64,000 nucleotides of DNA, taken from the NCBI GenBank assembly GCA_017893485.1, contig CM030365.1, forward strand, positions 45,874,458 through 45,938,457. Reading direction: 5' to 3'. Below, one piece after another: positions 35,716 through 47,697 of the stretch (the first letter of the stretch is position 1; each line of letters begins with the position of its first letter). The DNA comes from Hemerocallis citrina. Taxonomy: Eukaryota > Streptophyta > Magnoliopsida > Asparagales > Asphodelaceae. The translations under genes were made by a program, and so were the position numbers. Below the pieces are notes generated by a model. That model saw nothing but the letters and a program-made list of their open reading frames with translations. It searched no databases and was not told the origin of the DNA.

Positions 35716-38700
35716 TGTAACACCCCATTTTTTTTTTTTTTGAAAACCAAACCTCTAAATACAATTCTTTCAATTTCTCTATTACTTTAAACATAAACTA
35801 AGATAGGTATATTTCAAATAAAATTTTGGCAGAGTCTCCCCTGAAATTTCTGCCCCGAAACACAAAAGGCTTACGGAATTCTGCTCTAAATTCCGTAGCT
35901 CACAACACATGCAATATAATCATGGGCTCCCCAGGCCAAAATGAGCAACATCACACAGGCAATATAATATCTTGCTCTGGGGCCCAAATTCATAATAGAA
36001 TATCAAATACTAAATAAAAACCATAAATTTCTTTGAAAACGAGGTAAAAATTTTAGAAAAACCTTTGTAAAATCTACCACAGGGCCCGGTACACCACAAC
36101 GAGATGGGTATGGGTCAAGAACATACCATACTACCCCACACTATACTCATCATCGACATCCAGGTACTGTTACATTCAAATTACAATTTAAACTACAAAT
36201 TTCACTATTCACCTAACTAATTTTATACAAAAATTCTAAAATAAAAACTCCACCCTATAAATCTACGCCTCACCTCTGCGCTGCTGAGGACCTATAACAG
36301 TAGGGGATCTAGGGTAGTCCAAGGACTCCCTAACCCCCCAAACACTAAGGGGTCAGCCATTTTTGGTGTAAGTATAGTTATTAATCTAATAAATCATTAA
36401 ATAGTATAAAGAAAATAAATTAAACTTACAAACATCCAGATAAGAAGATGCAACCTGAATTCTGAATATAAAAACATCACCAATACGAGGTTATATCAAA
36501 ATACTTTTCCAATCTGCATCCAACTATATAATTATCCATAACTTCACACATTTCACTATATGCTTCACATCAACCTCGTATATATCCTTATTTTACATTC
36601 GCGTAATACGAATTCGCATACAATCCGTTACTTTTCAATTTGAATTCCCTAACACGAATATTCATCTTTCCACAATTATCGTCATAGCAGCATTTCACTA
36701 TTTATATGAATATAACTACATGCTGTTATTACACCTTTCTTTAATCACCATTTATATGAATACAAACTCATAACAAAACATACTTTCTTTAATAACCATT
36801 TTCATAACCAATCTCATAATACGGATATTTATTTTATTGTGTTATAACGAGTATCACATCATAAACATATGCATCTATTCTCATAATGCCACATTCCTTC
36901 ATGTCTTATGACATAAATATAATATCTCATCGCCCATTGCAATTTACTCACATTTCATCACATCATTAACACATCACTAATTAGAATGCTTATTCTCATT
37001 GCATCAAAAACATGTTTTATAGCTCATTTTCATCTCATTATACCACTTTAGTAATTTCTCATTCTTATAAGTAATATATCTTATTATCATTTTCACTTAT
37101 AACACAAATTGTCATTAGCTTCACTTTCATTCTCATCACAATATACTCCATATCCCCAAACACAATTTGGGCCACAACATATCACACCCCAAAGCAGATA
37201 GCTTGGGTAATAATCATTGCACCCCAAACACACAGTTTGGGTAATATTATATCACATCTCAAGCCGATAGCTTGGTTATTAATTCACTTCAATTACTTTT
37301 CATCTCCACTTTACTTAATTCTTCATTTCCATTAATCATTACCACTATCATGCCAACTCACCCTGCGAATTATGCCAAGGCAGGTAGTTCCCACCATTTC
37401 CACAGAAATAGCAGGCAGATAGATCCTTAACACAATTCCAAGGTGTAACAACTCATACCATACTGTATTTTACTTTAATCATTTACATAATATAATTACT
37501 TCATACTGTTCATAATAACACACGTCTCTTTTACTCTTTTCATTTTAAATTAACCACATATTGCAATTATCATTTCTTTTCATACACAACTCATAACTCG
37601 TATATCTTCGTATTCATTTCATTCACAACCACTTTCTTTCACATTCGCAATTCACTTTCTTTACTCTCATATTTTTATTTACACTTAGTTATTTTATTAG
37701 TTTGTCGACCAGTGAGCCACAGTATCCCAACATACTGAAAGCCGACAGCCCAGTAAACATGCGGCCCGATGCTCACACAGAGTCTTACTCGTCCGAGGCT
37801 ACGTCTTCCTCCTAGCCGAACTAGCGAGGGAACCACTAACCCGAAGTAGAACTTGGGTACTTCCTCCCAGCCGAAGCCAAGAGGGAAAAACCACTGACCC
37901 CAGATAAACTGGGTACTGCCTCGCGACAGCTGTCATCGAGGGAACAACCGGGCCTCAAGCCGATAGCTTGGGCGATAAAAACCACTTACCCCAAACATAG
38001 TTTGGGTCCACTTACCCCAAGCCGGTCCTTGGGTGTTAGGAGGTCTAGCCTAAACTCCTAGGATTGCTGTAGGTACTGGTCAACAAAACCTTCTGTTATT
38101 AGCATTAATCATTTCATCTTTTCAGCTTACTTTATCACACAAGCATTTCACTTTTGATTCTCAAACTAGTCATGTCTTTGACTTTAACCACGTGAATTAA
38201 TAACACATTTTATTAGCACGTACCATCTTATCTTTTATCTTACCATTTGATGCATATCCGTTGTCCACAATATTAATCATCGTATCATTATACCATACTA
38301 TGCATACAACCTGTCATTCCACAATTAAAACCATCACATCATATTATTGCATAATATTAATGCGCCACGATATTTATTTTTCCATAACAACCCACATTAA
38401 GAGTACCATATTATTCATTACCTCATTGTATCATATATAGGCCTACGCCAAGATTTTAATATTAATAAAAGAACTACATTATGTTATTCCATATCGTAAA
38501 AGTGTCAAAATGAATACTTCATCACATTATAATATCATATTATTACCCATTAATTCACTTCGAACATAATTAAAATGTAAACATATACCCACTTACTAAT
38601 TTCATCAATTATCACATCCCGAGTCAATATCATGATATATATATATAAAACAAACATACACCACACATGCAGGTTTCCAAGAAAAGGGGCCAAAATCACT

Positions 38701-40502
38701 TATTTCCTCTAATTAAATCTCATAATATTCAATTATAGCATACTAGCTCATACACCATGTTCCATGTAAGTAAAATCACCTATAAGGGCCTATATGCCCC
38801 AAAACATGCACAAAACATGCACTATAATTACACGGGTTTCCAAAACATGATCACAATCACTAATTTCATCTAATTAAATCTTATAACATCCATCCATAGC
38901 ATGCTAGCCCATACACAAGGCTCCGCATATACCAAATTACCTATATCGGCCTATATACCCAAAAACAAGCACGAAACATGCACGGGATAAAAATATGCGT
39001 AAACAATTTAATATATTTAGTTTTTATACATCAACACATCACATTAATCCATAATATTAGTTTTATATACTTAAAATAGTTAATTTCACCAAATATCTCA
39101 AAAACCCATTTTCGGGCCCCAAAAATCCGTATACTCATTGAAAATCAATTTTTAGCATAACTTCTATAAAATATATCAGAAAGCCACGAAATTTAGCCAC
39201 AATATAAAATATATATAGATACAACATACTCACCTGACGGATCGAGCAAACGATATCCCCCGTCCGCCTGGTAGCCAGTTGAAGTTCAACTTTTTCCACC
39301 TAATTGGAAAATTATAGAACCGATTAGCATAAAACTCAAAACTCGACTACGGACCTCCAAATTCAAATCCGTCTTCACCCACATGTAACAAATGACATAA
39401 GTAGGCAAGCTACATCGACGGATTTCAAATTTGATCCCCAATACAAGAACTCACATATTGATCGGAGGCTTTCTAATAGGAAAATTTTCTATTTTTCTAA
39501 TTTCTTTAATCCCCTTATTCCAAATATCTCAAATTAGGGTTAAATAATAGTAATAAAACTCAATGATACTTTCGAATCTAACAAATTCTCTCCTCAATCT
39601 CGCTCGGGCATTTCACCGAATACCCGGCGTGCACTTTTCACCTATAATTCATTTCACTCAATTTAATTGAACTTAAAGCCTATAAAAATTACCAAAATTT
39701 CTCATTAGTCCTCTTACAACATTTTTCACCCTCCCATAATTTTTCTACCATCAATGGAACCAATTTTCCTTTCCAAATTCACAAACCCTAATTTATTAAC
39801 AACTTGCCAACTCTTTAATAATATGCTAATTTCTCACCTCTACTACTCCTAACATCTCCAAACCTCCCTTCCATAATATTTCTACTCAATAAAAACTATC
39901 CACACTTAATTTTATACAATAAAATAAAAAGGGATATACCTTCCCGAAGTCCTTTCCAAAAACCGACGCTACCACGTTGTAGAGAACCCTCCAATTAGCC
40001 TATCCCTCAATTTAATTTGAGAATCATGGAGAGATGGAGCGGATTTGGGCGTGGGAAGGGATGGCCAAAAGTGGGTTCGGTTTGGTCGGGAGGAAGAAAC
40101 GGCAAGGGAAAAGAAAGAAAGAAGGAAATTGGGGGGGGGGGGGGTTTAAAATATATTATATTTATTAATAATAATAGTAAGGTATATTTACCTATAAGCC
40201 CTCCAAGTCCAAAATATTACAAATAAACCCCAACTCTTTTCTACCATAATACGAACAATACAAAATACATTAAAATTAACTTATAATAATCACCCAAAAT
40301 TATAAAATAAAATAAACAATATTTATTCACATAAAATCTCAACTCATGTCCCCAATATATCAATAATACCCATCTACCACAAATATCCATATTAATATCA
40401 ATATTAAAAATAAATAAAATAAGATATCTCTTAAAAATAATTCTCACCCCTACAAAATATAAAAACGAATATTTTCGGTATTTTAAAATCCGAGGTGTTA
40501 CA
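35716..40502 (-). mobile_element. Solo LTR C (4.79 kb)
   Basis: Bounded by TGTAACACCCC and GAGGTGTTACA with a perfect TSD GGGAG (35711-35715, 40503-40507). The minus orientation is inferred because that strand ends GGGGTGTTACA like the Tekay LTRs and carries a TTTAAACCCC promoter-like box near 40145-40153. It matches the LTR fragment at 1-1222. No gag or pol is seen. It contains a run of 14 G at 40131-40144, a T-run next to its left end, and degenerate repeats near 37150-38040. Otherwise AT-rich, with no gene. Confidence 0.8.
37140..38040. repeat. Degenerate short repeats in solo LTR C
   Basis: Variants of 'ccccaaacacagtttgggtaat', 'aagccgatagcttgg' and 'ccgaa..agagggaaaaaccact' recur. Several are short inverted repeats (CCCAAAC / GTTTGGG). 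The pattern is old and irregular. Confidence 0.5.
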
Positions 40503-40960
40503 GGGAGTAATGTCCGAAGCACTTTCTACCCCCGAGGTGAGTACGCACAAGGAAGATCGTTCAACAAGCTGGCGCTACGCTCACCCCCCGTCTTGAGGCA
40601 CCCTGGGGATGCACAAAGCGGAGTGGCCGGCTCGTCGAGCAGAGCATCTGTTGGGGCGACTCTTAGGCTCTCAGGTGCCAAAGGTGCTACTCGGCTCGCC
40701 GAATTGGAGACTTCTGCAGAAATGAGGTTACAGCAACACGGTGCTCATCGGCCTTGCTTATCACTTAATAAAAGTATCCGCTCCCTAAGAGGGGTTAGGG
40801 CAGACTTTTGTAGTCTTGTATTCTTTGTTTCATATGAGTTGTATCTCAAATAGTGAGTTTTTGGTCTAGAATTAGACTTGTACTTCAGATTTTGATGCAA
40901 TAATATACACTTCTTCGATGTTCTTATAAGAGTTTGAGTTTTGTTAGTGTTTGCAAGTGT

Positions 40961-41415
40961 CAACAGTTGTGGGAGCAATTCCGAATGGTGAGCAACTTCG
41001 TACTCCCTCGCTCGCAAGTAGCAAATGTCGCATCGAACGAAGTGTTGGACTCCGAACTTGTTGTTTAGAGAGTTTCAACAGTTGTGGAAGCAATTCTGAA
41101 TGGTGAGCTACTTTGTACTCGCTCGCTCGCAAGTAGCAGAAGTCGCGTCGAACCAAGTGTTGGCTCTGAACTTGTTGTTTAGAGAGTTTCAACAGTTGTG
41201 GCAGCAATTCCGAATGGTAAGCTACTTCATACTCGCTCGTTCGCAAGTAGCAAAAGTCATATCGAACCAAGTGTTGGCTCCGAACTTTTTTTTATAGAGT
41301 TTCAATAGTTGTGGGAGCAATTCTGAATGGTGAGCTACTTCGTACTCACTCGTTCGCTAGTAGCAAAAGTCACATCGAACCAAGTGTTGGACTCCGAACT
41401 TCTTGTTTAGAGAGT
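40961..41415. repeat. 114-bp tandem repeat, four copies, in Tat element Y
   Basis: Units begin CAACAGTTGTGGGAGCAATT at 40961, 41076, 41190 and (as CAATAGTT) 41303, periods 115, 114 and 113. The array lies between the end of the antisense gene and the end of pol. Both-strand frames across it are artefacts of the periodicity. Confidence 0.9.
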
Positions 41416-41611
41416 AAAAATTAGTACGAACGAAATGCTAAGAATAAGGAATCACAGGGGGTAGAATACTTTTACTAAAAACACTTAGACGGCTCCTTCT
41501 AAGTTGCGAGCTGCTATTACACTTTGATCAAGAAAAAGGAGAAGATTTAACATGTTTCATGAAGAACATTATTATAGAAGTTGCTTGGAGCGGTGTTTAA
41601 ACACCCTCTTG

Positions 41612-41695
41612 TTACTTCAACAAGTGTTCTGCATTCCATGTCCTCAGCACTCTCTTGCCCCCCGGGTCTTCGAGTTGATACGCGCCAGGGTAGAT
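41612..41695 (-). pseudogene. pol: C-terminal end of Tat element Y pol (integrase end), cut by Tekay-3
   Basis: The minus strand reads YPGAYQLEDPGGKRVLRTW followed directly by NAEHLLK and a stop (TAA at 41614-41612). GAY.LED..GK.L.RTWNA..L at the extreme C-terminus is the usual end of Tat-lineage (Ogre/Retand-type) pol proteins. The frame runs to 41695, where Tekay-3 is inserted. This small piece sets the lineage and orientation of Y and shows that the plus-strand genes to its left are antisense and lie between pol and the 3' LTR. The rest of pol should lie beyond the right end of Tekay-3. Confidence 0.75.
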
Positions 41696-43143
41696 TGTAA
41701 CGCCCCGAATTCCAAAAATACACTGAATTCGAGATTCCATAGGATCTTTACACTTCTTTCGTACAATTTTACAAGGAATTTAAAACTTTTCACTTTACAT
41801 CAGAGTTACATGAAAACTTTACACTTTACATTTTACAGCGGAAGCAAATTTACAACATTTATATAAAAGTACATCAACATTTGAATAATCTCTAAGCATC
41901 TGTTCTTCTTTAATCTTTATCATGTCATTTACCCTGCATAAAAACCTGTGGGTACGTCAGTTTATTCAACCGATGAACATTATACACGGCCATCCTCTCT
42001 ATACCGGAAATAGTATAACTGATTTTCCATATTTAACAAACACAAACTTGTCACATATCAAACTAAAGGGAATACCCTATTGATGTCGTGTTGTGATTGT
42101 GCACTTAATCCTTAATGCAATTATTTATATTATATGACACTAATGCACACTTGTTCGGATTCTATGCATCCCATACTACATAGGTCCGAGGGCAAGCCTC
42201 TTAATCGTTCTTCATCTTGTAGGGTTCAATCCCTCATCATGACTTAATCTACTACTGTAACTATGATAAGTATCCTAGATGATCTATGAGTACAAGCTCA
42301 TATACAAAAAACCTGGAGGGGAATCCCACGCCATGTCCTGACGCATCAAGCATGCATTCTGTGGCAATTCAGCCTCCTTCATGGCACACGATCCTCTTGC
42401 GTCACCAAACATACCACAAGCATCGCCAAGGTCCCGATAATTCCGGAGTAGTGCCCACGTCATGTCCTGACGCATAAAGCATGCATTCTGTGGCTCACTC
42501 TCACATCGTAGACTCGAGGCCCTCATACTTGTGTTTTTCTCTCACTTTCATCACTTCTTCACTATGTACTAATTCTTAATTTAATGAAATCATGAACAAA
42601 ATCAATCTCTTAGAGTTAGCCCTCTCACTACTACCGGTCTTATTTCTTTCATTTCACAATGACCCAAACTGGTCTTTTCAATGTCAATAATCATAATTCA
42701 TCACTTTTCACTTGCCGGTGTGAGTTTTGGCTACACCCTAATTTCCAATTTCAATTCACAAAATCACATGTTTGAGTTGTCATACTCAATAACATTTCTC
42801 TTTTCCAATCACATGATTTCTAAATTATTCATGAGTCAATAACCATACATGGAGTTCAATTATTCATCATGTATTTCATCCAATATTTATTTCCACATTA
42901 AAATCATATCACCAATTATATGGTCAAAATGAATATTCAAAACTCATTCTTGTCACACTATTCTTCAATAAGAATAATTCACGCAAACTTCACAATATAT
43001 ATTTTCTTTCTTTGTTGTTTTTCTTTTCTAGCACTTATTTCAATTCTTTTGCAAAACACATCTTTCACAAAAATATACAAGTGTAGAACCATAGTTCCAA
43101 CTACACTTTTATTCCCAAAATATACTTCATTTCATTCTCATAA

Positions 43144-44335
43144 TGTCACGCCCTGCTTCCCGGTATACAGGAACACAGGCACGGTGGACGTAGATGCTGT
43201 CGACCATGGCACGGTGGACGTAGATGCTGTCGGCCATGCTTTCGACGCTGCTGCCGACGACGCCAGGGGGCAGGGGCGATGCTGGGTCTGGCCTGCGACA
43301 CGTCGGAGGTCGCGAGGGTCGTGGCGGCGCGATGCGGTGACGGGACAGTCACTGCAGCGATGGGATGGCAGCGGACGGCAGGGGAGCTGCCGCAGGGGCT
43401 GGGCACAGGCGAACGTCGGCTCTTGGGTGCTGCAGACGATCGTCGAGGGTGCTGATGCGTTGTGGGCTGGCGTTGTAATCACTGCAGCGTCGGGAGGCAG
43501 GGCGGAGCGGCACAGGAGATCGGCACTGCGGAGGGTCGTCAATGGGGTCGCATGGTGGCGATGCCGCTACCGCTGGGCGGTGCGTCGACCTGGGGAGCAC
43601 AGGGTGGCGACCAGAGGTGTCGACGTGGTTGTTGACGTGAGGGGAGGCGCTGGGAGGAGAAGGAAGAGGAGATCGGGAATGGGTTTGAGGGAGAGAGAGC
43701 GGGATGAAGATGAGATGGGTGCTTTTTGTTTGGGTTTTGTTGGTTTCTCTGTTTGTTAGAGAAACAGAGAGAGAGATGGAGAGATGGAACGGTTGAGAGA
43801 GTGATAACGGGAACGGGATTTGGGGTTTAATAACAGAAATAATAAAACAATTATTATTATAATGGGGTAGTGGGGGTAGTTAGAGAAAGTGGGGATGTTA
43901 CGGAGGAGTGGAGAAAAAGTAGAGAAATTGTATACGGGTAGATAATCTGTACAATTATATGGGTCCTGGGTTATTGGATTTGGGCTTGGGCATAAAATGG
44001 TTCAAAATAAATTAATTAGCATGTTGGGCTAAATTTTGGCTCAAACCAATTAATTAAATAATGCAACATATATCAAAATCAATGGGCTAAAATCCAACAA
44101 GGGATGGGCTACCCTTTGGGCTTCAATTGAATTCAAAATGATTAATAAATCATAGTATGGATTAATTTAGGCTTCAAAATAGATTAATAAAAAGAGGTGG
44201 GACAAGATTCAAGAAGAATATAAATTTGGGTTTCAATAAGAGATTCAAAATGATTTAAATGCATTGGAAGAATTTATACAGAGTTTGAAATACAAGAATA
44301 CATGGAAATCCGTATAATCGGAAACAGGGGTTACA
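43144..44335 (-). mobile_element. Solo LTR D (1.19 kb, A/B-related ends)
   Basis: On the minus strand it begins TGTAACCCCTGTTT and ends AAGCAGGGCGTGACA, the same termini as A and B but in a third of the length. The flanks are CATAA and AATAA, a TSD with one mismatch. It has a TATTAAACCCC promoter-like box near 43826 and a strongly GC-rich stretch at 43170-43680, unlike the AT-rich host LTR. No retroviral domain is seen. It could be a short LTR family or an internally deleted one. Confidence 0.7.
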
Positions 44336-44470
44336 AATAACTCCCAATTCATTTTTCATAAGTCACACATAATTTAACTGTAATAATAGTATTTTTTTCA
44401 TAATTTTTAGACATCAAAAACCCATCAAAAAATCATTTTTTTCCACAAAGTAAAATTCTGGCCGAGACCA

Positions 44471-44699
44471 GGATTCGAACCAGCAACCAAAGAGAACCCA
44501 ACCGCACACACTAGCCACTCGGCCACTTGTGCTCATCGGTATAAAGAAGGATTGGAGAGTTATATACTCTCGCACTGAACTTGATTTAATTTTTAAACGC
44601 ACACAAAATAAAATGGTGTCATCCAGTATCGAACCAGCGATCCGTGGGACACAAACCGCACACACTGTAGCATTAGAAGCCTCCCGACCACTTGAGCTA
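44471..44699 (-). other. Two tRNA-like modules in Tekay-3 LTR
   Basis: B-box-like GGTTCGAATCC (44471-44481) with A-box-like sequence at 44515-44526, spaced 45 nt. The second pair is GGTTCGATACT (44625-44635) with TAGCTCAAGTGG (44688-44699), spaced 64 nt, so about 20 bases longer than the corresponding pair elsewhere. Conserved in position with Tekay-1 and solo LTR E. Confidence 0.55.
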
Positions 44700-45610
44700 T
44701 AGGCTCAAGTTATCTTGAATACAACTTATATTTTAATTAAATCAGTCCTCTGTTCAATAGAACATTTCGATGTTTCAAAAGCTCTCATTTGAGTTTTGTT
44801 TTTTGTAAATTTCCTGTAAATCTCCAAAATAATTATTCAAACAATATTTGATACTCCAGTAATTTAAAAATTAATTTTTCCAGTAATTAAACACATATTT
44901 TTCATACAATTAGTTTAAATTGTACGCTACTACTACCACATCTCATTTCGATATTTCTTATACAATTTAGCATTAATATTTTAAATATCAATTCCCTGTT
45001 TATATTCCTGTTTCCAAACCCAAAATTAATTTTAAGTCATCCATTATAAACATTATCACAAAAGTCCATCTAAGCACATAAGACAACACTTTCATCTACT
45101 AACATTTGCATTTAATTTTGATGCTAATAACGAATTTTAATTCAAGCATTCCAGAACTATAAACAATTCACACACAACTTAAGATTGATGATGGAATAAC
45201 ATACAATCTATTTAGCAACATTTCAATCAACTAATAAGACATTTTTTTCTTTTAAATGCACTCTTATTAATCTTTTTCTTGCATTATCATTTCAATTCAA
45301 TCTTACCATGCTATCTAATTAGAAACATGAAAAATAACCCACCTTATTTGGAGAGAATAAAATTGCAATACCTCCTAAACACAAGAGTCCTTGTCAAAAG
45401 AGCGTTCCTCCTCCTTGATGTGCACCACTGAGCCTCAAAAGATGCCAACCCGAGAACTCCTTGATGATGATGCCGGCCTTCCCTTGGTGCAAACACATTC
45501 ACATACAACTCTCAATCTTTTTATCTCACTTACTATACTACTAACAATTTTATTTTCTACTTTAGGTTTTGGAGAAATGAAGAGTACAAAAATAACTAGG
45601 CTAGGGGGGG

Positions 45611-45618
45611 TATTTATA
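45611..45618 (-). promoter_or_regulatory. TATA box, Tekay-3 3' LTR
   Basis: TATAAATACCCCCCC on the minus strand, identical to Tekay-1. Confidence 0.7.
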
Positions 45619-46174
45619 CTAAAATTTGGAGCAAATGAAGTGTTAGGATCAATCTAGGAGTTAAAAATAAAAGGCTAGGATTCAAGGGGAAGTTGTAGTA
45701 ACCAACCATGATCAAACAACTACCACCCATAACTCCACTCATTTTTTCATTTTCCCTCCAATCCAAAACCGGCCTCCTAGTGTGCTTTTTTTTTGCACGT
45801 GTACGTGCAATGCACGTTCATTCATTAGTTCTCCATTTAAAAAAAAGTTGTACATTATATTTTCTATAAAAATAAGCTTATAAAAATACCCTACATTACA
45901 AGTTGTAATTAAAAGAGAAATAACTCATGGGCTTTAATTAATGGGCCAAATAATAGTTTTACAAAAATAAATTAGATTTGGGCTAAAAAGAAAGGCTTTG
46001 GTTTATTTGAAGAAAAATGGGCCTTTATAAAAATAATTAGAAAACACATATACATATATATATGTATACACACATCATCCATAATGAAAATAATTATAAG
46101 ATTTCACATTACAAAAATTGCACGTGCACACTACGTGCAAAATAATTTTTATAAATAAAAATCAGGGTATTACA

Positions 46175-46188
46175 ACACTCCCTCCTTA
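46175..46188 (-). promoter_or_regulatory. Polypurine tract of Tekay-3
   Basis: CTAAGGAGGGAGTGT on the minus strand directly before the 3' LTR, as in Tekay-1. Confidence 0.85.
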
Positions 46189-46268
46189 GAATAGTTCCGT
46201 CCCTGGAACTATAGCCAAGAGCATGAACAAAACACTCCCAACAAGCACAAGAAAATACAAAATACAAA

Positions 46269-47149
46269 TCAAGCAAAAAGCTCGGGATAATCCTTCAACA
46301 TCCTCTCCTCAGACTCCCAAGTAGTCTCTTCAACCAAATGGTTCCTCCAGACTACCTTGACCATCAGTATCGTCTTATTCCTCAAGACTTTCTCTTGACG
46401 ATCAACAATCTCGACAGGAGACTCGATGTAGTTGAGATCCAAATGCAAACCTTCCGGCACTTCAGGCAAATGATGACTCGGATCTGGAATATAACCTCTC
46501 AGCATAGACACATAAAAGACATTGTGCACCTGAGATAACTCTTCTGGTAATTCAAGCCGGTAAGCAATTTTCCCGATCCTTTTCAATATCTTGTATTGGC
46601 CTATAAACCTAGGGGCTAACTTCCTGCCTTTGCCAAATCGAATCACACCTTTACTGGGCGATACTTTCAGAAAGACAAAGTCACCTACCTCAAACTCAAG
46701 GTCCCTTCTCCGGTTGTCTGCATAGCTTTTCTGCCTGCTCTGAGCTTCTACCAACCTTTTCCTGATCAGATCAATCTTTCAGAGGTTTGCTGCACAAGCT
46801 CAGGCCCAAACAATTGATGCTCCCCAACTTCAAACCAACAAATAGGTGTCCTGCACTTCCAGCCATACAGAGCTTCGTACGACGCCATCCCGATGCTAGT
46901 CTGAAAACTGTTGTTGTAGGCAAACTCTACCAAGGGTAAATGCCTTTCCCAACTGCCTCCAAAGTATAGTATACAACACCGAAGCATATCCTCAAGAATA
47001 CGGTTAACTCTCTCGGTCTGCCCATCGGTTTGAGGATGACAAGCAGTGCTGAAATCCGTCTTGGTACCCAAAGCTGTCTGAAGACTCCTCCAGAAATGCG
47101 AAGTAAACCTCGCATCTCGATCGGACACAATAGTTGAAGGAACACCATG
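46269..47149 (-). pseudogene. pol: Tekay-3 pol, C-terminal third (integrase end and chromodomain)
   Basis: Homologous to the last ~290 residues of Tekay-1 Pol: [13 protein letters not shown] with the second catalytic Asp, [13 protein letters not shown] with the catalytic Glu, a GQY variant of the GPY module and a complete chromodomain ending KDYPELFA. A 1-nt loss near 46780 shifts the frame between SERLI and the following [12 protein letters not shown]. The upstream edge is solo LTR E, inserted in the integrase codons before VSDRD. Confidence 0.85.
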
Positions 47150-47689
47150 TGTAATGCCCTGATTTTTCATTTAATGAAAAATTATTTATTTTGCACGTAG
47201 TGTGCACGTGCAATATTTTGGTTAATATTTTCATCAAGATGAGTAAAGATATTTTAATATGTGCTTTTAATTATTTTATACAAAAGCCTTATTTTAATTA
47301 CATAAAAAGCCTTTTTCTTTAAGCCCAAAATGTAATTTATTTATTTTATTTTAAAATAACTATTTTGGCCCATAAACTAAAGCCCATGGACTATTTTTAT
47401 GCAACTTGTCATGTAGAATACAATTTAAAGACTATTTTATTTTTATATAAAAATTAAATGTACAATTTTTGGGCCTAGTTGCATGCACGTGCACTACACG
47501 TACACGTGCAATATGCACTTTTTCCAAGCATGGCCGGTTGCATTCTTTGGAGGGAACTCAAATTTTGGATGGGGATCATGGTGTGGTGGTTACTCATCAT
47601 GGGTAGTTTGTGTAACTCCTCATTAAATCTCCACCATTTGTTCATAACTCCTACTTTAATCCTAGCCATCTATTTTCCTTGATTTTTAG

Positions 47690-47697
47690 TATAAATA
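47690..47697 (+). promoter_or_regulatory. TATA box of solo LTR E
   Basis: TATAAATACCCCC about 540 bp from the LTR start, matching the position in Tekay-1. Confidence 0.7.

Larger units (their letters stand above)
29490..40853 (+). pseudogene. Antisense gene of Tat element Y (PF04195-like N-terminus, coiled-coil C-terminus), interrupted by B and C
   Basis: Multi-exon gene antisense to its element. Exon 1 from the ATG at 29490 encodes the putative gypsy-type transposon domain (LRLPLPPFVIEVLQWYGLSP, then FMPNMWRRVINFIL and GVKLIENSDSIKHWKKKYFL). An intron near 30407-30488 has GT..AG ends but an unclean phase. The next exon (EAPGMDFRAMF, KKRKR) contains solo LTR B. A second intron at 34315-34393 leads to a coiled-coil exon rich in Glu/Ala/Lys. 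A third at 35016-35215 joins IVEQPPK to IAKVS in frame. The last exon is again coiled coil (RERLYKVESELNYLKL), contains solo LTR C and ends at 40853. Nonsense codons occur near 29544, 30048, 30668, 30790 and 35231, with two apparent 1-nt losses. Clearly dead; the family's function is unknown to me. Confidence 0.7.
29310..41695 (-). mobile_element. Tat element Y: internal region from PPT side to pol end
   Basis: In minus orientation this is the stretch between pol and the 3' LTR, a place where Tat-lineage elements are known to carry extra antisense ORFs. It holds a multi-exon plus-strand gene, a 114-bp repeat array and the last codons of pol. It is broken by solo LTRs B and C and cut by Tekay-3 at 41696. 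RT, protease and gag of Y are not in the window. Confidence 0.75.
41696..46174 (-). repeat. Tekay-3 3' LTR (contains solo LTR D)
   Basis: From TGTAACGCCCC to GGGTATTACA, 4479 bp, or about 3.28 kb without D and its target repeat. The layout is as in Tekay-1: paired direct repeats near 42310-42500, tRNA-like modules at 44471-44699, TATA at 45611 and G-boxes near 45797-46140. No real gene is present; the 279-aa frame at 42920-43759 crosses the LTR/D junction and is spurious. Confidence 0.9.

Noticed and set aside
41552..41866. 104-aa plus-strand frame
   Set aside because: It spans the Tat pol / Tekay-3 LTR junction and lies opposite the real pol end.
42920..43759. 279-aa open frame on the plus strand
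   Set aside because: It crosses the junction between the Tekay-3 LTR and solo LTR D, so no single ancestral gene can underlie it. The GC-rich part of D explains the lack of stops.
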